Below are positions 16,554 to 24,309 of a stretch of DNA of 64,000 nt, piece by piece. Every line of letters starts with the position of its first letter. The first letter of the stretch is position 1. The position numbers and the translations under genes are program-made. The stretch spans positions 3,720,001-3,784,000 of the forward strand of contig NZ_LT607755.1 in the NCBI RefSeq assembly GCF_900090275.1. Reading direction: 5' to 3'. The notes beneath the pieces are model-generated. The model had not been told where the DNA came from. It saw only the letters and a program-made list of their open reading frames with translations, and searched no databases. This DNA is from Micromonospora zamorensis (GTDB lineage: Bacteria > Actinomycetota > Actinomycetes > Mycobacteriales > Micromonosporaceae).

Positions 16554-17309
16554 ATGAACAAGCTGACCGTACGCTCCGTCGGCGGCCCGACGGCAGTGTT
16601 CGACTACGCGGGCTCGCGCGTCGTGTTGGACCCGACCTTCGACGATCCGCGGACGTACCAGAACGGCCCTGTGACGGCGACCAAGCTCACCGGCCCGAGC
16701 GCAGCGCCCGAGGACCTCGGCCAGGTCGATGTGGTGCTCGTGTCGCACGAGCACCACATCGACAACCTGGACATCTCCGGGCGGGAGTTCGCCCGCCGGG
16801 CCCCACGGGTGTTCACCACCGCCGCTGGGGCACCGAATCTCGGCGCCGGTGCGGTCGGCCTCCGGCCGTTCGCGCACGCCGAGACCGGCGACATCCGCGT
16901 CACGGCGGTTCCGGCGCTGCACGGAACGCCGGAGATCGGCGTGCACAACGGGCCGGTGGTCGGCTTCGTGCTGGAGGCGACCGACTGGCCAACGGTCTAC
17001 GTCAGCGGTGACAACGCCTCCCTCGACGTCGTGGCGGTCGTCGCGGAGCAGTTTCCGGCGATCGAGATCGCGTTCCTCAATCTCGGTGCGGCCCGGATCG
17101 CCGTACGCGGAGACGGGTTCCTCACCTTGACGGCTGACCTGGCGGCCCGAGCGGCGGCCCTGCTCGGCGCCCGAGCGGTGATCCCTGTTCACCAGGACGG
17201 CTGGGGGCACTACACCCAGGATGCCGACGACGTCGTACGGGCCTTCGAGGAGGCCGGCGTGCGGAATCTGCTCGTCGACCTGCGTCCCGGCGACTCGACG
17301 ACCGTCTGA
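16554..17309 (+). CDS. Metallo-beta-lactamase-fold hydrolase
   Basis: A 251-residue MBL-fold protein. The zinc motif reads VLVSHEHHIDNLD (about residues 60-72), close to the HxHxDH signature but with E and I replacing standard positions (HEHHID). A later histidine occurs in VPALHGTPE, and VYVSGDNASLD supplies the acidic ligand. The end AVIPVHQDGWGHYTQ adds another histidine. It resembles the UlaG-like/YcbX-neighbour cytoplasmic hydrolases without a known substrate. The ATG follows AGGGAG. Third gene of the CGNR-controlled operon. Confidence 0.86.
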   Translation: MNKLTVRSVGGPTAVFDYAGSRVVLDPTFDDPRTYQNGPVTATKLTGPSAAPEDLGQVDVVLVSHEHHIDNLDISGREFARRAPRVFTTAAGAPNLGAGAVGLRPFAHAETGDIRVTAVPALHGTPEIGVHNGPVVGFVLEATDWPTVYVSGDNASLDVVAVVAEQFPAIEIAFLNLGAARIAVRGDGFLTLTADLAARAAALLGARAVIPVHQDGWGHYTQDADDVVRAFEEAGVRNLLVDLRPGDSTTV

Positions 17310-17324
17310 CGAAGAGTCCACAAC

Positions 17325-17359
17325 GTACTCAACGACGCCTGAGTACCCGCCGTCAGGCG
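17325..17359 (+). other. Two overlapping, mutually exclusive hairpins
   Basis: GTACTCA (17325-17331) pairs with TGAGTAC (17340-17346), and CGCCTGA (17336-17342) pairs with TCAGGCG (17353-17359). Because 17340-17342 is needed in both, only one hairpin can form at a time. They lie between the stop of the metallo-hydrolase gene and the GTG of the ligase gene. They may end the upstream transcript or act as an attenuator or operator for the downstream cluster; sequence alone does not decide. Confidence 0.4.
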
Positions 17360-17389
17360 CCTGCCCCAGCGGCTCGATAGCGTTGCCGC

Positions 17390-18931
17390 GTGGTCACTTT
17401 CCTGCGCCGGTGGACGCTGCGATCCTCGAGCTTCGCTCTGACCTGGCTCTACACGCTCTACCGGATCCATCCGGCGGTGTGGCGGCTCACGGCACGTCAA
17501 TACCGCCCGTACATGGGTCACTTCGCCCGGCTGCACGCCTGGATGACGTGCCAGTTCGCCGCGATCGACGTCCCCGCGTACGGCGACTTCCTGCGCCGTG
17601 GCAACTGGCGGTTCCGGTGGTTCGACCTGTCGTCGTACCCCCCGACCGACAAGCGGTCGTACGTGCAGGCGTACCCGGAGGCGCAGCGTTGTCGGCACGG
17701 TGAGATCGAGATCGCCGGCAGCGTGGTCGACGAGTCGTCGGGCTCGTCCGGGCAACCGTTCAACTGGATCCGCAGCCGCCGTGAGCTGCGATCGGTGCAC
17801 AAGAACCTGGCCGGCTACGCGACCATGGTGTTCCCGTCGAAGCGGCGGTTCGTCATCAACGCGTACTCGATGGGCGCCTGGGCCACCGGCACCAACACCG
17901 GCATCGCCATGTCCACCATCGCGATGGTGAAGAACACCGGGCCCGACCTCCAGAAGATCGCGGACACCCTGCGCTACTTCGGGCCCGGCTTCGACTACAT
18001 CGTGACCGCGTACCCGCCGTTCCTCAAGCACCTGCGCGACAAGCTCGACGCCGAGGACTTCCCGTGGGCCGACTACCGCATCAGCGGTCTCGTCGGCGGC
18101 GAGGGGATGACCGAGGCGCTGCGCGACTACCTCCAGGAACGTTTCCTGAAGGTGCGCTCCGGCTACGGGGCCAGCGATCTCACCATCGGCATCGCCGGGG
18201 AGAGCGACTTCAGCGTCTGGGTGCGTCGACGACTGCGGACCGACGCCGCACTGCGGGCCACCCTGCTCGGCGCCGACGAGCACCGGCTGCCGATGATCTT
18301 CCAGTACAACCCGCTGGAGACCTACCTGGAGACCACTGCGGACAACGAGGTGCTCTGCACCATCAACTCGACGGCGGTGCTCAATCCCCGGGTCCGCTAC
18401 AACATCGGCGACGAGGGCCGGCTGATCTCGTACCCCGATGTCGTGGCCGCGATCACCGACCCCGCCGCGCGTGCCGCCGCGGACCGCGCCTGGCAGGTCG
18501 ACCGGATGCGGCTGCCGCTGCTGTTCCTGTACGGCCGCAAGGACAGCACGATCTCCTACATGGGCGCCAACATCTACCCGCAGGACGTCGAGTACGGCCT
18601 CTACACCGGCAACCCCCAGGCGCACCTGCTGCAGAGTTTCTGCCTCCAGGTGGTCGAGCAGGCCGACCTGGAGAGTCGACCGGTGGTCAACCTGCAACTT
18701 CGCGACGGCGTGGCGCTCGGCCCCGACGAGCGGCGCGCCCTCGTCCACACCTGCCGTGCGGGGGTGCTGCGTCACCTCGCCGAGGTCAGTCGGGACTTCG
18801 CCGAGTCCCTCGCCGAGGACCCGTCCGCAGCCGACCTGCGGGTGGAGATCCACGAGTACGGCACCGGCCCGTTCGCCGGCGCAGGCTCCACGATCAAGAA
18901 CGTCTACCTGGTGAGGGGCGTGCCGGCATGA
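17390..18931 (+). CDS. Adenylate-forming ligase of the PaaK/CapK (phenylacetate-CoA ligase-like) family
   Basis: A 513-residue soluble enzyme. Adenylation motifs are visible in order: ESSGSSGQPFNW (about 115-126, phosphate loop), SGYGASDL (257-264), RYNIGDEGRL (336-345) and the hinge GRKDSTISYMGANIYPQDVE (382-401); a final lysine in GSTIKNVYLV may be the catalytic one. It should activate a carboxylic acid with ATP and pass it to CoA, an amine or a partner protein. Relatives include phenylacetate-CoA ligase and coenzyme F390 synthetase. No convincing ribosome site precedes the GTG. Its stop overlaps the next gene by four bases; it heads a coupled four-gene cluster. Confidence 0.88.
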   Translation: MVTFLRRWTLRSSSFALTWLYTLYRIHPAVWRLTARQYRPYMGHFARLHAWMTCQFAAIDVPAYGDFLRRGNWRFRWFDLSSYPPTDKRSYVQAYPEAQRCRHGEIEIAGSVVDESSGSSGQPFNWIRSRRELRSVHKNLAGYATMVFPSKRRFVINAYSMGAWATGTNTGIAMSTIAMVKNTGPDLQKIADTLRYFGPGFDYIVTAYPPFLKHLRDKLDAEDFPWADYRISGLVGGEGMTEALRDYLQERFLKVRSGYGASDLTIGIAGESDFSVWVRRRLRTDAALRATLLGADEHRLPMIFQYNPLETYLETTADNEVLCTINSTAVLNPRVRYNIGDEGRLISYPDVVAAITDPAARAAADRAWQVDRMRLPLLFLYGRKDSTISYMGANIYPQDVEYGLYTGNPQAHLLQSFCLQVVEQADLESRPVVNLQLRDGVALGPDERRALVHTCRAGVLRHLAEVSRDFAESLAEDPSAADLRVEIHEYGTGPFAGAGSTIKNVYLVRGVPA

Positions 18932-19374
18932 GGACCACCGACTTCTCCGCGGCTCCCCCGGTGGGCCAGGCGACCGCCATGTTCGTCGGGGCCACCCGCT
19001 ATCGGGGGCCGCGCTCGATCTTCACCCTCACCCGGACCTGGTTCCGGATGGTCCGGCAGATGAGACGGATGAAGGGGTACCGCTGGCACACCGTGTATTA
19101 CCAGTTTCCCTTCACGCTCGGCACCATCGCCTTCTTCTGCGACCGCGACGCACTGCTGACGTTCGCCCGCAGCCGCCACCACCGCGACCTCATGTGCTGG
19201 GTGACCGATCACGGCACCACGAACGCGACCGGTGGCTACATCCGCCTGTACAACGCCGAGCCCGAGGGCTACAGCAACGGCATCTGGCGCGCCGAGTCGG
19301 ACGGCATGGCGCACATACCGACCTTCACCCCGCTCTCCACCGAGACGGCCGGCCCACCGGTGCACCGCGGATGA
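18928..19374 (+). CDS. DUF4188-like (monooxygenase-fold) protein
   Basis: A 148-residue protein with the blocks MFVGATRYRGPRSIF, RTWFRMVRQMRRMKGYRWHT, FTLGTIAFFCDRDALLTFAR and HRDLMCWVTD. These recall DUF4188, a ferredoxin-like alpha-beta barrel family loosely annotated as monooxygenase. No catalytic residues are defined for it. Its ATGA start overlaps the ligase stop, and its own stop overlaps the next ATG, so its amount is tied to both neighbours. Role unknown; a small tailoring enzyme or a substrate-handling subunit of the cluster is a reasonable guess. Confidence 0.6.
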   Translation: MRTTDFSAAPPVGQATAMFVGATRYRGPRSIFTLTRTWFRMVRQMRRMKGYRWHTVYYQFPFTLGTIAFFCDRDALLTFARSRHHRDLMCWVTDHGTTNATGGYIRLYNAEPEGYSNGIWRAESDGMAHIPTFTPLSTETAGPPVHRG

Positions 19375-20456
19375 GACTGGATCCGGTGCGGTCCCGGGCC
19401 GACCTGCGGGCTTTCGTCGACTTCCCGCTGCGGCTGCACCCGAGCGACCGGTACGTACCCCTGCTGTCGTCGGTCATCGCGGCCCACCGCCGCACCGCGG
19501 ACCTGTTCCTGGTCCGCGACCGCCACGGTGTGGTCGTGGGGCGCACCAGCATGCACCGCAGTGCCGCCTTCGACGCCAAGGTGGGCCCCCGACAGCTGTT
19601 CGGGCACACCGAGTTCGTCGATGACGACGACGTCTTCGCCGCCATCATGGACGCGGTCGAGACCCGGGCCGACGGTCGGCCACTGTTCGGGCCGGTGGCA
19701 CTGCTGCCCAACCAGACCGGCGGGGTGATCACCTCGGGCTTCGCCGACCGCGGCTTCGTGGACTCCGCGTGGAACCCCGCCTACTACCCGCACATGTACG
19801 AACGGCACGGCTTCCACCGTCGCTTCGAGGCCGACACCTGGCTGGTCGACGTCTACGGCACGGCCGTCGCGGACCAGGACCACGGTTTCGTCTTCGACGA
19901 CGCCCGGATCGCCGCCGAACAGCTCGTCGTCCGGCACGGCTCCCGGTGGCGTCTACGCGGCCAACTGCCGATCCTGCGGCGAATGCTCAACGCGAGCTTC
20001 GCGCAACTCGGCTACTACACAGACATCTCCGCCGAGCAGCTGGCGGAGCAGACCGACGGTCTCGCGTTCCTGCTGGACGAGGCGCTGCTCCTCTGGCTGG
20101 AGAAGGCCGGCAGGCCGGTCGCGTTCGTCGTCACCGTGCCGGACATCTCCGAATACCTCATGCGCGTCGGTGGCCGGCTCGGTATACCCAAACAGCTCCG
20201 GCTGCTCGCCACCCGCCGCCGCTACCGCAGCGACGCCGTCCTCATCATCAAGGGCACCGTGCCCGACGAGCAGGGCAAGGGGTACCTGACGCTGCTGTCC
20301 CGGGAGCTGCACCGCAACCTCGCCAGCTTCGGCTACCGCACGTTGCGCAGCACCTTCGTCGAACGGACGAACATCGCCTCGGCCGCCCAGTACCGACGGG
20401 CCGGCGGCCGGCCACTGCACGGGTACACCTTCTACGAGAAGGCGGCGGTCGCGTGA
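19371..20456 (+). CDS. GNAT-like acyltransferase of the coupled cluster
   Basis: A 361-residue protein. The N-terminal half (DFPLRLHPSDRYVPLLSSVI, FLVRDRHGVVVGRTSMHRSA, FGPVALLPNQTGGVITSGF) and the C-terminal half (TVPDEQGKGYLTLLSREL, then RSTFVERTNIASAAQYRRAG) together look like a duplicated N-acetyltransferase fold, with DEQGKGY at the place of the acyl-CoA pyrophosphate loop. It lacks a signal peptide and membrane segments. It probably transfers an acyl group, perhaps the acid activated by the ligase two genes upstream, but this is inference. ATGA and GTGA overlaps couple it to both neighbours. Confidence 0.6.
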   Translation: MRLDPVRSRADLRAFVDFPLRLHPSDRYVPLLSSVIAAHRRTADLFLVRDRHGVVVGRTSMHRSAAFDAKVGPRQLFGHTEFVDDDDVFAAIMDAVETRADGRPLFGPVALLPNQTGGVITSGFADRGFVDSAWNPAYYPHMYERHGFHRRFEADTWLVDVYGTAVADQDHGFVFDDARIAAEQLVVRHGSRWRLRGQLPILRRMLNASFAQLGYYTDISAEQLAEQTDGLAFLLDEALLLWLEKAGRPVAFVVTVPDISEYLMRVGGRLGIPKQLRLLATRRRYRSDAVLIIKGTVPDEQGKGYLTLLSRELHRNLASFGYRTLRSTFVERTNIASAAQYRRAGGRPLHGYTFYEKAAVA

Positions 20457-21346
20457 GCTGGGTCGAGCGGTTGCGAGCCAACGAGGCGATCTGCCGCCGG
20501 GCACCGAGCGCGCACAACACGCAGCCCTGGCGACCGGAGTACCACCCGGACGAGATCACCATCGGCGTCGATCCTGCCCGCAGCCTGCCCGACTCCGACC
20601 CGACCGGGCGGGACCTGGCCCTCGGCATCGGCGCGTTCGTCGAGACGTGCCTCATCGTCTCCGCCGAACTCGGTCTCACCGTCACCGCGGCCCCCGGCCC
20701 TCGACTGGTCCCCGCAGCGGACCGCTACGCGACTCCCTTCACCATCGCCGACGTCGAGTCCCGCCGGGTCGCCCGTGGCCCGTACGCGCCCGGGTGCGTC
20801 GACGCCGCGGTCATCGCCGAACTCGGCCCCGGCATCGCGCACGTCCCGACCCGGGATCTCGTGTCGGACCTGGTGGTCGCCGACCGGTGGCTCTTCGGCA
20901 CGCCGGCCGTCGCGGTCGAGCTACGTGAGTGGCTGCGGCTGAACCCGGCCCACCCTCGCTACCACCTCGACGGACTCACCGACCGGGCGCTCACCCTGTC
21001 CTGGTTCGAGGCACGGTTCCTGTCCGCCGCGCTTCGCGCGTACCCGGTCACCCGCCGGCTGGGCCTCCCGGCGCTGCTGGCCGCCAGCGGCCGCGGTCTG
21101 TTGCGCTACGACGGCAGCGTCCTGGTGCTGCTCGCCGACGATGGCGACCGTATCGCCGCAGGCCGGCGTCTGCTGCGTACGTGGTTGACGCTCGCCCGGC
21201 ACGGCCTGTCGGTCCATCCACTCAGCCAACTCGTCGACTGCCCGGCGACCGCCAGCCGGCTGGCTGAGCGGGTGGGCGGCGAACCGCTCGCGGTGTTCCG
21301 CGTCGGCCGGCCCCTCGCCGAGCCGGTCCGCTCGGCGCGACAATAG
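20453..21346 (+). CDS. Acg/nitroreductase-like flavoprotein of the coupled cluster
   Basis: A 297-residue protein with the clear FMN-site opening CRRAPSAHNTQPWR (about residues 14-27), the hallmark of Acg-family nitroreductase-fold proteins. It continues DPTGRDLALGIGAFVETCLI and ends HGLSVHPLSQLVDCPATASR, also typical. Acg-type proteins such as Mycobacterium Rv2032 bind FMN but lack normal nitroreductase activity because a lid fills the site; other relatives oxidise or reduce peptide-derived heterocycles. The GTG start overlaps the preceding stop. It is the last coupled gene of the cluster. Confidence 0.82.
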   Translation: MSWVERLRANEAICRRAPSAHNTQPWRPEYHPDEITIGVDPARSLPDSDPTGRDLALGIGAFVETCLIVSAELGLTVTAAPGPRLVPAADRYATPFTIADVESRRVARGPYAPGCVDAAVIAELGPGIAHVPTRDLVSDLVVADRWLFGTPAVAVELREWLRLNPAHPRYHLDGLTDRALTLSWFEARFLSAALRAYPVTRRLGLPALLAASGRGLLRYDGSVLVLLADDGDRIAAGRRLLRTWLTLARHGLSVHPLSQLVDCPATASRLAERVGGEPLAVFRVGRPLAEPVRSARQ

Positions 21347-21443
21347 CGCCCCTCCCGGCCGGTCACCTCGCCCTGCCGTACACAATCGGGTTGTCCTGTG
21401 CGGGCGCAGGCGTGACCATGGTCGGCATGGCGGGAGCTCACGG

Positions 21444-22448
21444 GTGAGATCGCCACTTCAGGGCGGGATGCCGCTGCGTGACGCGGTGGTGGGCGCCGTC
21501 GTGGAGATCGCCTGCGACGAGTCGGGATTCTCGGGCACCAACCTGCTGCACTCGACCGCTCCGGTGATAACGCACGCGAGTGTCGACCTGGTGGTCGACG
21601 AGGCCGTCGCGCTCATCACCGAGCTGCGGTCGGGGTTCCGGTTCTCACCACACGAGCTCAAGTCCGGGCGGTTCCTGCGCGGCTCGGGTGCCGACGAAGC
21701 CCTGGAGTGGTTCCTGACCGCGCTGACCGGTCGCGCGCACGTCCACCTGATCGACAAGGAGTTCTTCCTCGTCACCCGGATCGTCGACTTCCTGCTGGCC
21801 GAGCCGTCGTACGCGGCCGGCACCCGGCTGGCCCTCGACCAGCGGCCGACCGCTCTCGCCCTCTACACGGCCAGATACTCGGCCGGCAGCGACTGGGGTG
21901 CCTTCCTGGCGGCGTTCGTCGACCTCGTCCGGATGAAGCGGCGGGTGCCGGTGCGGCAGTCGGTACAGCGGTTCTTCCAGGCCCGGGACGCGCTGCTGCA
22001 CCACAGGCTCGGCGCGGCGGCCGACGCCGTCCTCGACGGGCTCGACCCGGGCCATGTGCGGGCCGTGGTGGCCCGGCTCGACGACGACCGGTCGGTGCCC
22101 CCACCGCTGGAACCGCTGCTGCCGGCGCTGGCGGAAACGGTCCTGTCCTGGAGCGGCGGTCAGCGGCAGGTGCTGGTGACCCACGACGAGCAGAGTGCCC
22201 TGACGGCCGATCGACTGACCCGCCTCCAGCGGATGATGGCCGGAGGTGGCGCACCGTCGGCGGCAGCCGACACGACCTGGGCTCTGCCGGATGGAGTGTC
22301 ACCCCTGGCTGGGCTCGTCATGGTCGACTCCCGTGACGATCCGCGCGTCCAGGTCGCGGACCTCCTCGCGGGGGTGGCACGGCGCAGGCCCGTGATCATC
22401 GGCGACGCTCTCCGTCAGCCGCCGCCACCGCGCGATCCCGTGGTGTGA
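21444..22448 (+). CDS. DUF3800-like RNase H-fold protein
   Basis: A 334-residue protein with the DUF3800 landmarks in order: the first-strand acidic motif EIACDESGFSG, the SPHELKSGRFL segment, the late VLVTHDEQSALTADRL and the final VDSRDDPRVQVADLLAGVAR. The three acidic positions fit a metal-dependent RNase H-like nuclease site. DUF3800 proteins occur in defence and mobile contexts but lack a proven activity. The GTG at 21444 follows GGGAG; an ATG at 21468 is an alternative. It lies 97 bases after the coupled cluster and may be transcribed with it. Confidence 0.75.
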   Translation: MRSPLQGGMPLRDAVVGAVVEIACDESGFSGTNLLHSTAPVITHASVDLVVDEAVALITELRSGFRFSPHELKSGRFLRGSGADEALEWFLTALTGRAHVHLIDKEFFLVTRIVDFLLAEPSYAAGTRLALDQRPTALALYTARYSAGSDWGAFLAAFVDLVRMKRRVPVRQSVQRFFQARDALLHHRLGAAADAVLDGLDPGHVRAVVARLDDDRSVPPPLEPLLPALAETVLSWSGGQRQVLVTHDEQSALTADRLTRLQRMMAGGGAPSAAADTTWALPDGVSPLAGLVMVDSRDDPRVQVADLLAGVARRRPVIIGDALRQPPPPRDPVV

Positions 22449-22475
22449 CGCCTGACCGACGCGTCCCCGGCGCTC

Positions 22476-22910
22476 TCAGTCGAGACAGAACTCGTTGCCC
22501 TCGACGTCCTGCATGACGAGGCACGACTCGTTCTCGCCGTCGGCCCGCAGCAGTTGCACACGTGCCGCGCCGAGGGGGATCAGTCGCGCGCATTCCGCCT
22601 CCAGTGCGGCCAGGCGCTCCTCACCCACCAGCCCGGTGCCGACCCGCACGTCGAGGTGCACCCGGTTCTTGACGACCTTGCCTTCGGGAACGCGCTGGAA
22701 GAACAGTCGAGGGCCCACACCCGAGGGGTCGACGCACGCGAACGCGGCACCCTGACGCTCGGGCGGCAGCGTGCGATCGACCTCCTCCCAGGAGGCGAAC
22801 CCCTCGGGCGGGGGCGGTACGACGTAGCCCAGCACCTCGCACCAGAAACGAGCGACGCGCTCAGGTTCCGCGCAGTCGAAGGTGATTTGGACCTGCCTTA
22901 CCGTCGCCAT
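22476..22910 (-). CDS. VOC-superfamily (glyoxalase-like) protein
   Basis: A 144-residue single-module glyoxalase-like protein of the type that begins VRQVQITFDCAEPERVARFW. The second half holds VKNRVHLDVRV and ends LVMQDVEGNEFCLD, the usual closing strand. Two such modules or a dimer form one metal or ligand site. These proteins are numerous in actinomycetes, often as resistance-like or unknown small-molecule binders, and no substrate can be assigned here. The gene stands alone. Confidence 0.85.
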   Translation of the reverse strand: MATVRQVQITFDCAEPERVARFWCEVLGYVVPPPPEGFASWEEVDRTLPPERQGAAFACVDPSGVGPRLFFQRVPEGKVVKNRVHLDVRVGTGLVGEERLAALEAECARLIPLGAARVQLLRADGENESCLVMQDVEGNEFCLD

Positions 22911-23110
22911 CGGTCCACCATAGAGGGTGCGTCGTCATCAGTGGACGGGCCTCTGACCAGGTGCGGCGCGACGGAAGGTGTAGCCCGCGTTTTCCGGGGG
23001 CAAGCAACGCAGATGGAACGCACGACAGGGAGCGAGGAGCGACCGCTCGGCCAGCGGTGCCGGACCGGTGACTCGGACCGGGCGCGGCTGGCGACACGGC
23101 TCCCTGTGCG

Positions 23111-23929
23111 ATGCGCCTGAGGCACAGCCTGCCCGCGGTCGCGCTCGGTGCGGTGGCACTGGGCGCGGCTCTCGGCGCTGACCCCGCTCGCGCCGACTCG
23201 ACGTCGCCACTGCCGGTGCCGGTGCCAGTGCCGACCGGTCCCCACCCCGCGACGGCCGCCACTTCACCGAATCTCATCGAGGCGTTGTTGCCCGACGTGG
23301 TCGAGTCGCCGCTGTCCGTCCCCCTGCCGTTGCCGCTGCCGTCAGCCACTCCCCTGCCCCTGCCGTCAGCCACTCCCCTGCCGCTGCCGCCAGCCATCCC
23401 CCTGCCTTCGACGTCGGCCAGGCTTCCGGCCGCCATACCGACCCGGCGAACAGGCGTGCCGTCGTCGTCCTCGCCGCCCACCGCCCCCGTCCCGTCCGCC
23501 TCGGCTTCCCGGGCTGCCTCGCCACCGTCGCCGTCGGCACCGCCAGCACCGTCGACCTCCGGGACGGCGACGGTGTCCCGGGGCGACCCCCACGGCAGCG
23601 TCGAACGCCGCGCGCGGGATCGGGCCCGGACGGCGGGTCACACGCAGGTGGCGATGATCGCGGTCCCCGCGCCGACGCCGCGCCCACCGGCTCGCCCCGA
23701 GTCGGGGCTGCCGGCATTCGTGCTGGCTGTCGCGTCCGCACCCGCGGGCGTCGGCGCCAGCGGTGTCGATTCTCCGACGTCGGCGGCTGAATGTCCGCCA
23801 CGCATCTCGCCGCTGTCCCGGGGGCTCACTGTCGCCACCGTCGACATGCGCGCCACCAGCCGGCCCGTGGAGCGGGGCCCTCCGCCGCCACGGCAACCCC
23901 TGATCAGTCAGCCGCGTCCACGACGTTGA
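23111..23929 (+). CDS. Secreted proline-rich low-complexity protein
   Basis: A 272-residue protein with a Sec signal (MRLRHSLPAVALGAVALGAA, cleavage near ARA-DST). The mature part is dominated by P, S, A and V, with a tandem unit PLPLPSAT/PLPLPPAI around residues 72-98 that is also visible as near-identical DNA repeats at about 23325-23405. No catalytic domain is seen; it may be a cell-wall or extracellular spacer protein. No good ribosome site precedes the ATG, and antisense frames are also open, so the gene call is moderate. The strength lies in the signal peptide and the compositional switch after it. Confidence 0.55.
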   Translation: MRLRHSLPAVALGAVALGAALGADPARADSTSPLPVPVPVPTGPHPATAATSPNLIEALLPDVVESPLSVPLPLPLPSATPLPLPSATPLPLPPAIPLPSTSARLPAAIPTRRTGVPSSSSPPTAPVPSASASRAASPPSPSAPPAPSTSGTATVSRGDPHGSVERRARDRARTAGHTQVAMIAVPAPTPRPPARPESGLPAFVLAVASAPAGVGASGVDSPTSAAECPPRISPLSRGLTVATVDMRATSRPVERGPPPPRQPLISQPRPRR

Positions 23930-23941
23930 TCAGGAGAGATC

Positions 23942-24223
23942 ATGGAAATAGCCGTTGTCTGGATCCCCGCCGACATCGAACCGTCGGAGCCCGCCGTCGC
24001 GATGTGTCTCGCACACCTTCGTCGACACGACTACCGGTTGAAGGGAATCGTCCGGGCACCCTGGGAGACCGTCGAGCAGCAGATGATCGACGGTGAAGTG
24101 GATGTTGTCGTGATCGCCGACCCCGCCCACCTTCCGCCGGATCGGTCACCCCGGATCGAGGTAGCCACTTCGGCGTCGACGGCTCACGAGGACCGATCGG
24201 CTTTCGACCCGCAACTTGGCTGA
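23942..24223 (+). CDS. Small protein of unknown function
   Basis: A 93-residue cytoplasmic protein beginning MEIAVVWIPADIEPSEPAVA, with CLAHLRRHDYRLKGIVRAPW and MIDGEVDVVVIADPAHLPPD. The alternating hydrophobic strands and the sentence-like order (short strand, helix, DVVVIAD strand) recall the N-terminal part of a serine-recombinase or Toprim-like fold, but no catalytic serine motif is seen. GGAGAG precedes the ATG at the right distance and an 18-bp terminator follows the stop by two bases, so it is a real, well-delimited gene. It lies 12 bases after the proline-rich gene. Confidence 0.72.
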   Translation: MEIAVVWIPADIEPSEPAVAMCLAHLRRHDYRLKGIVRAPWETVEQQMIDGEVDVVVIADPAHLPPDRSPRIEVATSASTAHEDRSAFDPQLG

Positions 24224-24225
24224 AC

Positions 24226-24266
24226 CGACCAAGCGCCCCGTCCACAACGGACGGGGCGCTTGGTCG
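24226..24266 (+). terminator. Perfect 18-bp hairpin terminator
   Basis: 24226-24243 pairs without mismatch with 24249-24266 around the loop ACAAC. It begins two bases after the stop codon of the small unknown gene and ends 25 bases before the TATAGT box of the next gene. Confidence 0.85.
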
Positions 24267-24290
24267 TGGTGCTCCCGCCGCACGCGCCCC

Positions 24291-24309
24291 TATAGTGAGT
24301 TCCATTATG
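24291..24309 (+). promoter_or_regulatory. TATAGT -10 box suggesting a leaderless MFS transcript
   Basis: TATAGT at 24291-24296 is a good -10 box. The expected transcription start, seven to ten bases downstream, falls at or immediately before the ATG at 24307, and no ribosome-binding sequence is present. This fits a leaderless mRNA, common in actinomycetes. No convincing -35 is visible. Confidence 0.5.

Noticed and set aside
23325..23405. Short tandem repeats that could be taken for a CRISPR or satellite array
   Set aside because: The units are ~24 bases, directly adjacent and in frame, and encode a PLPLPSAT protein repeat; there are no spacers.
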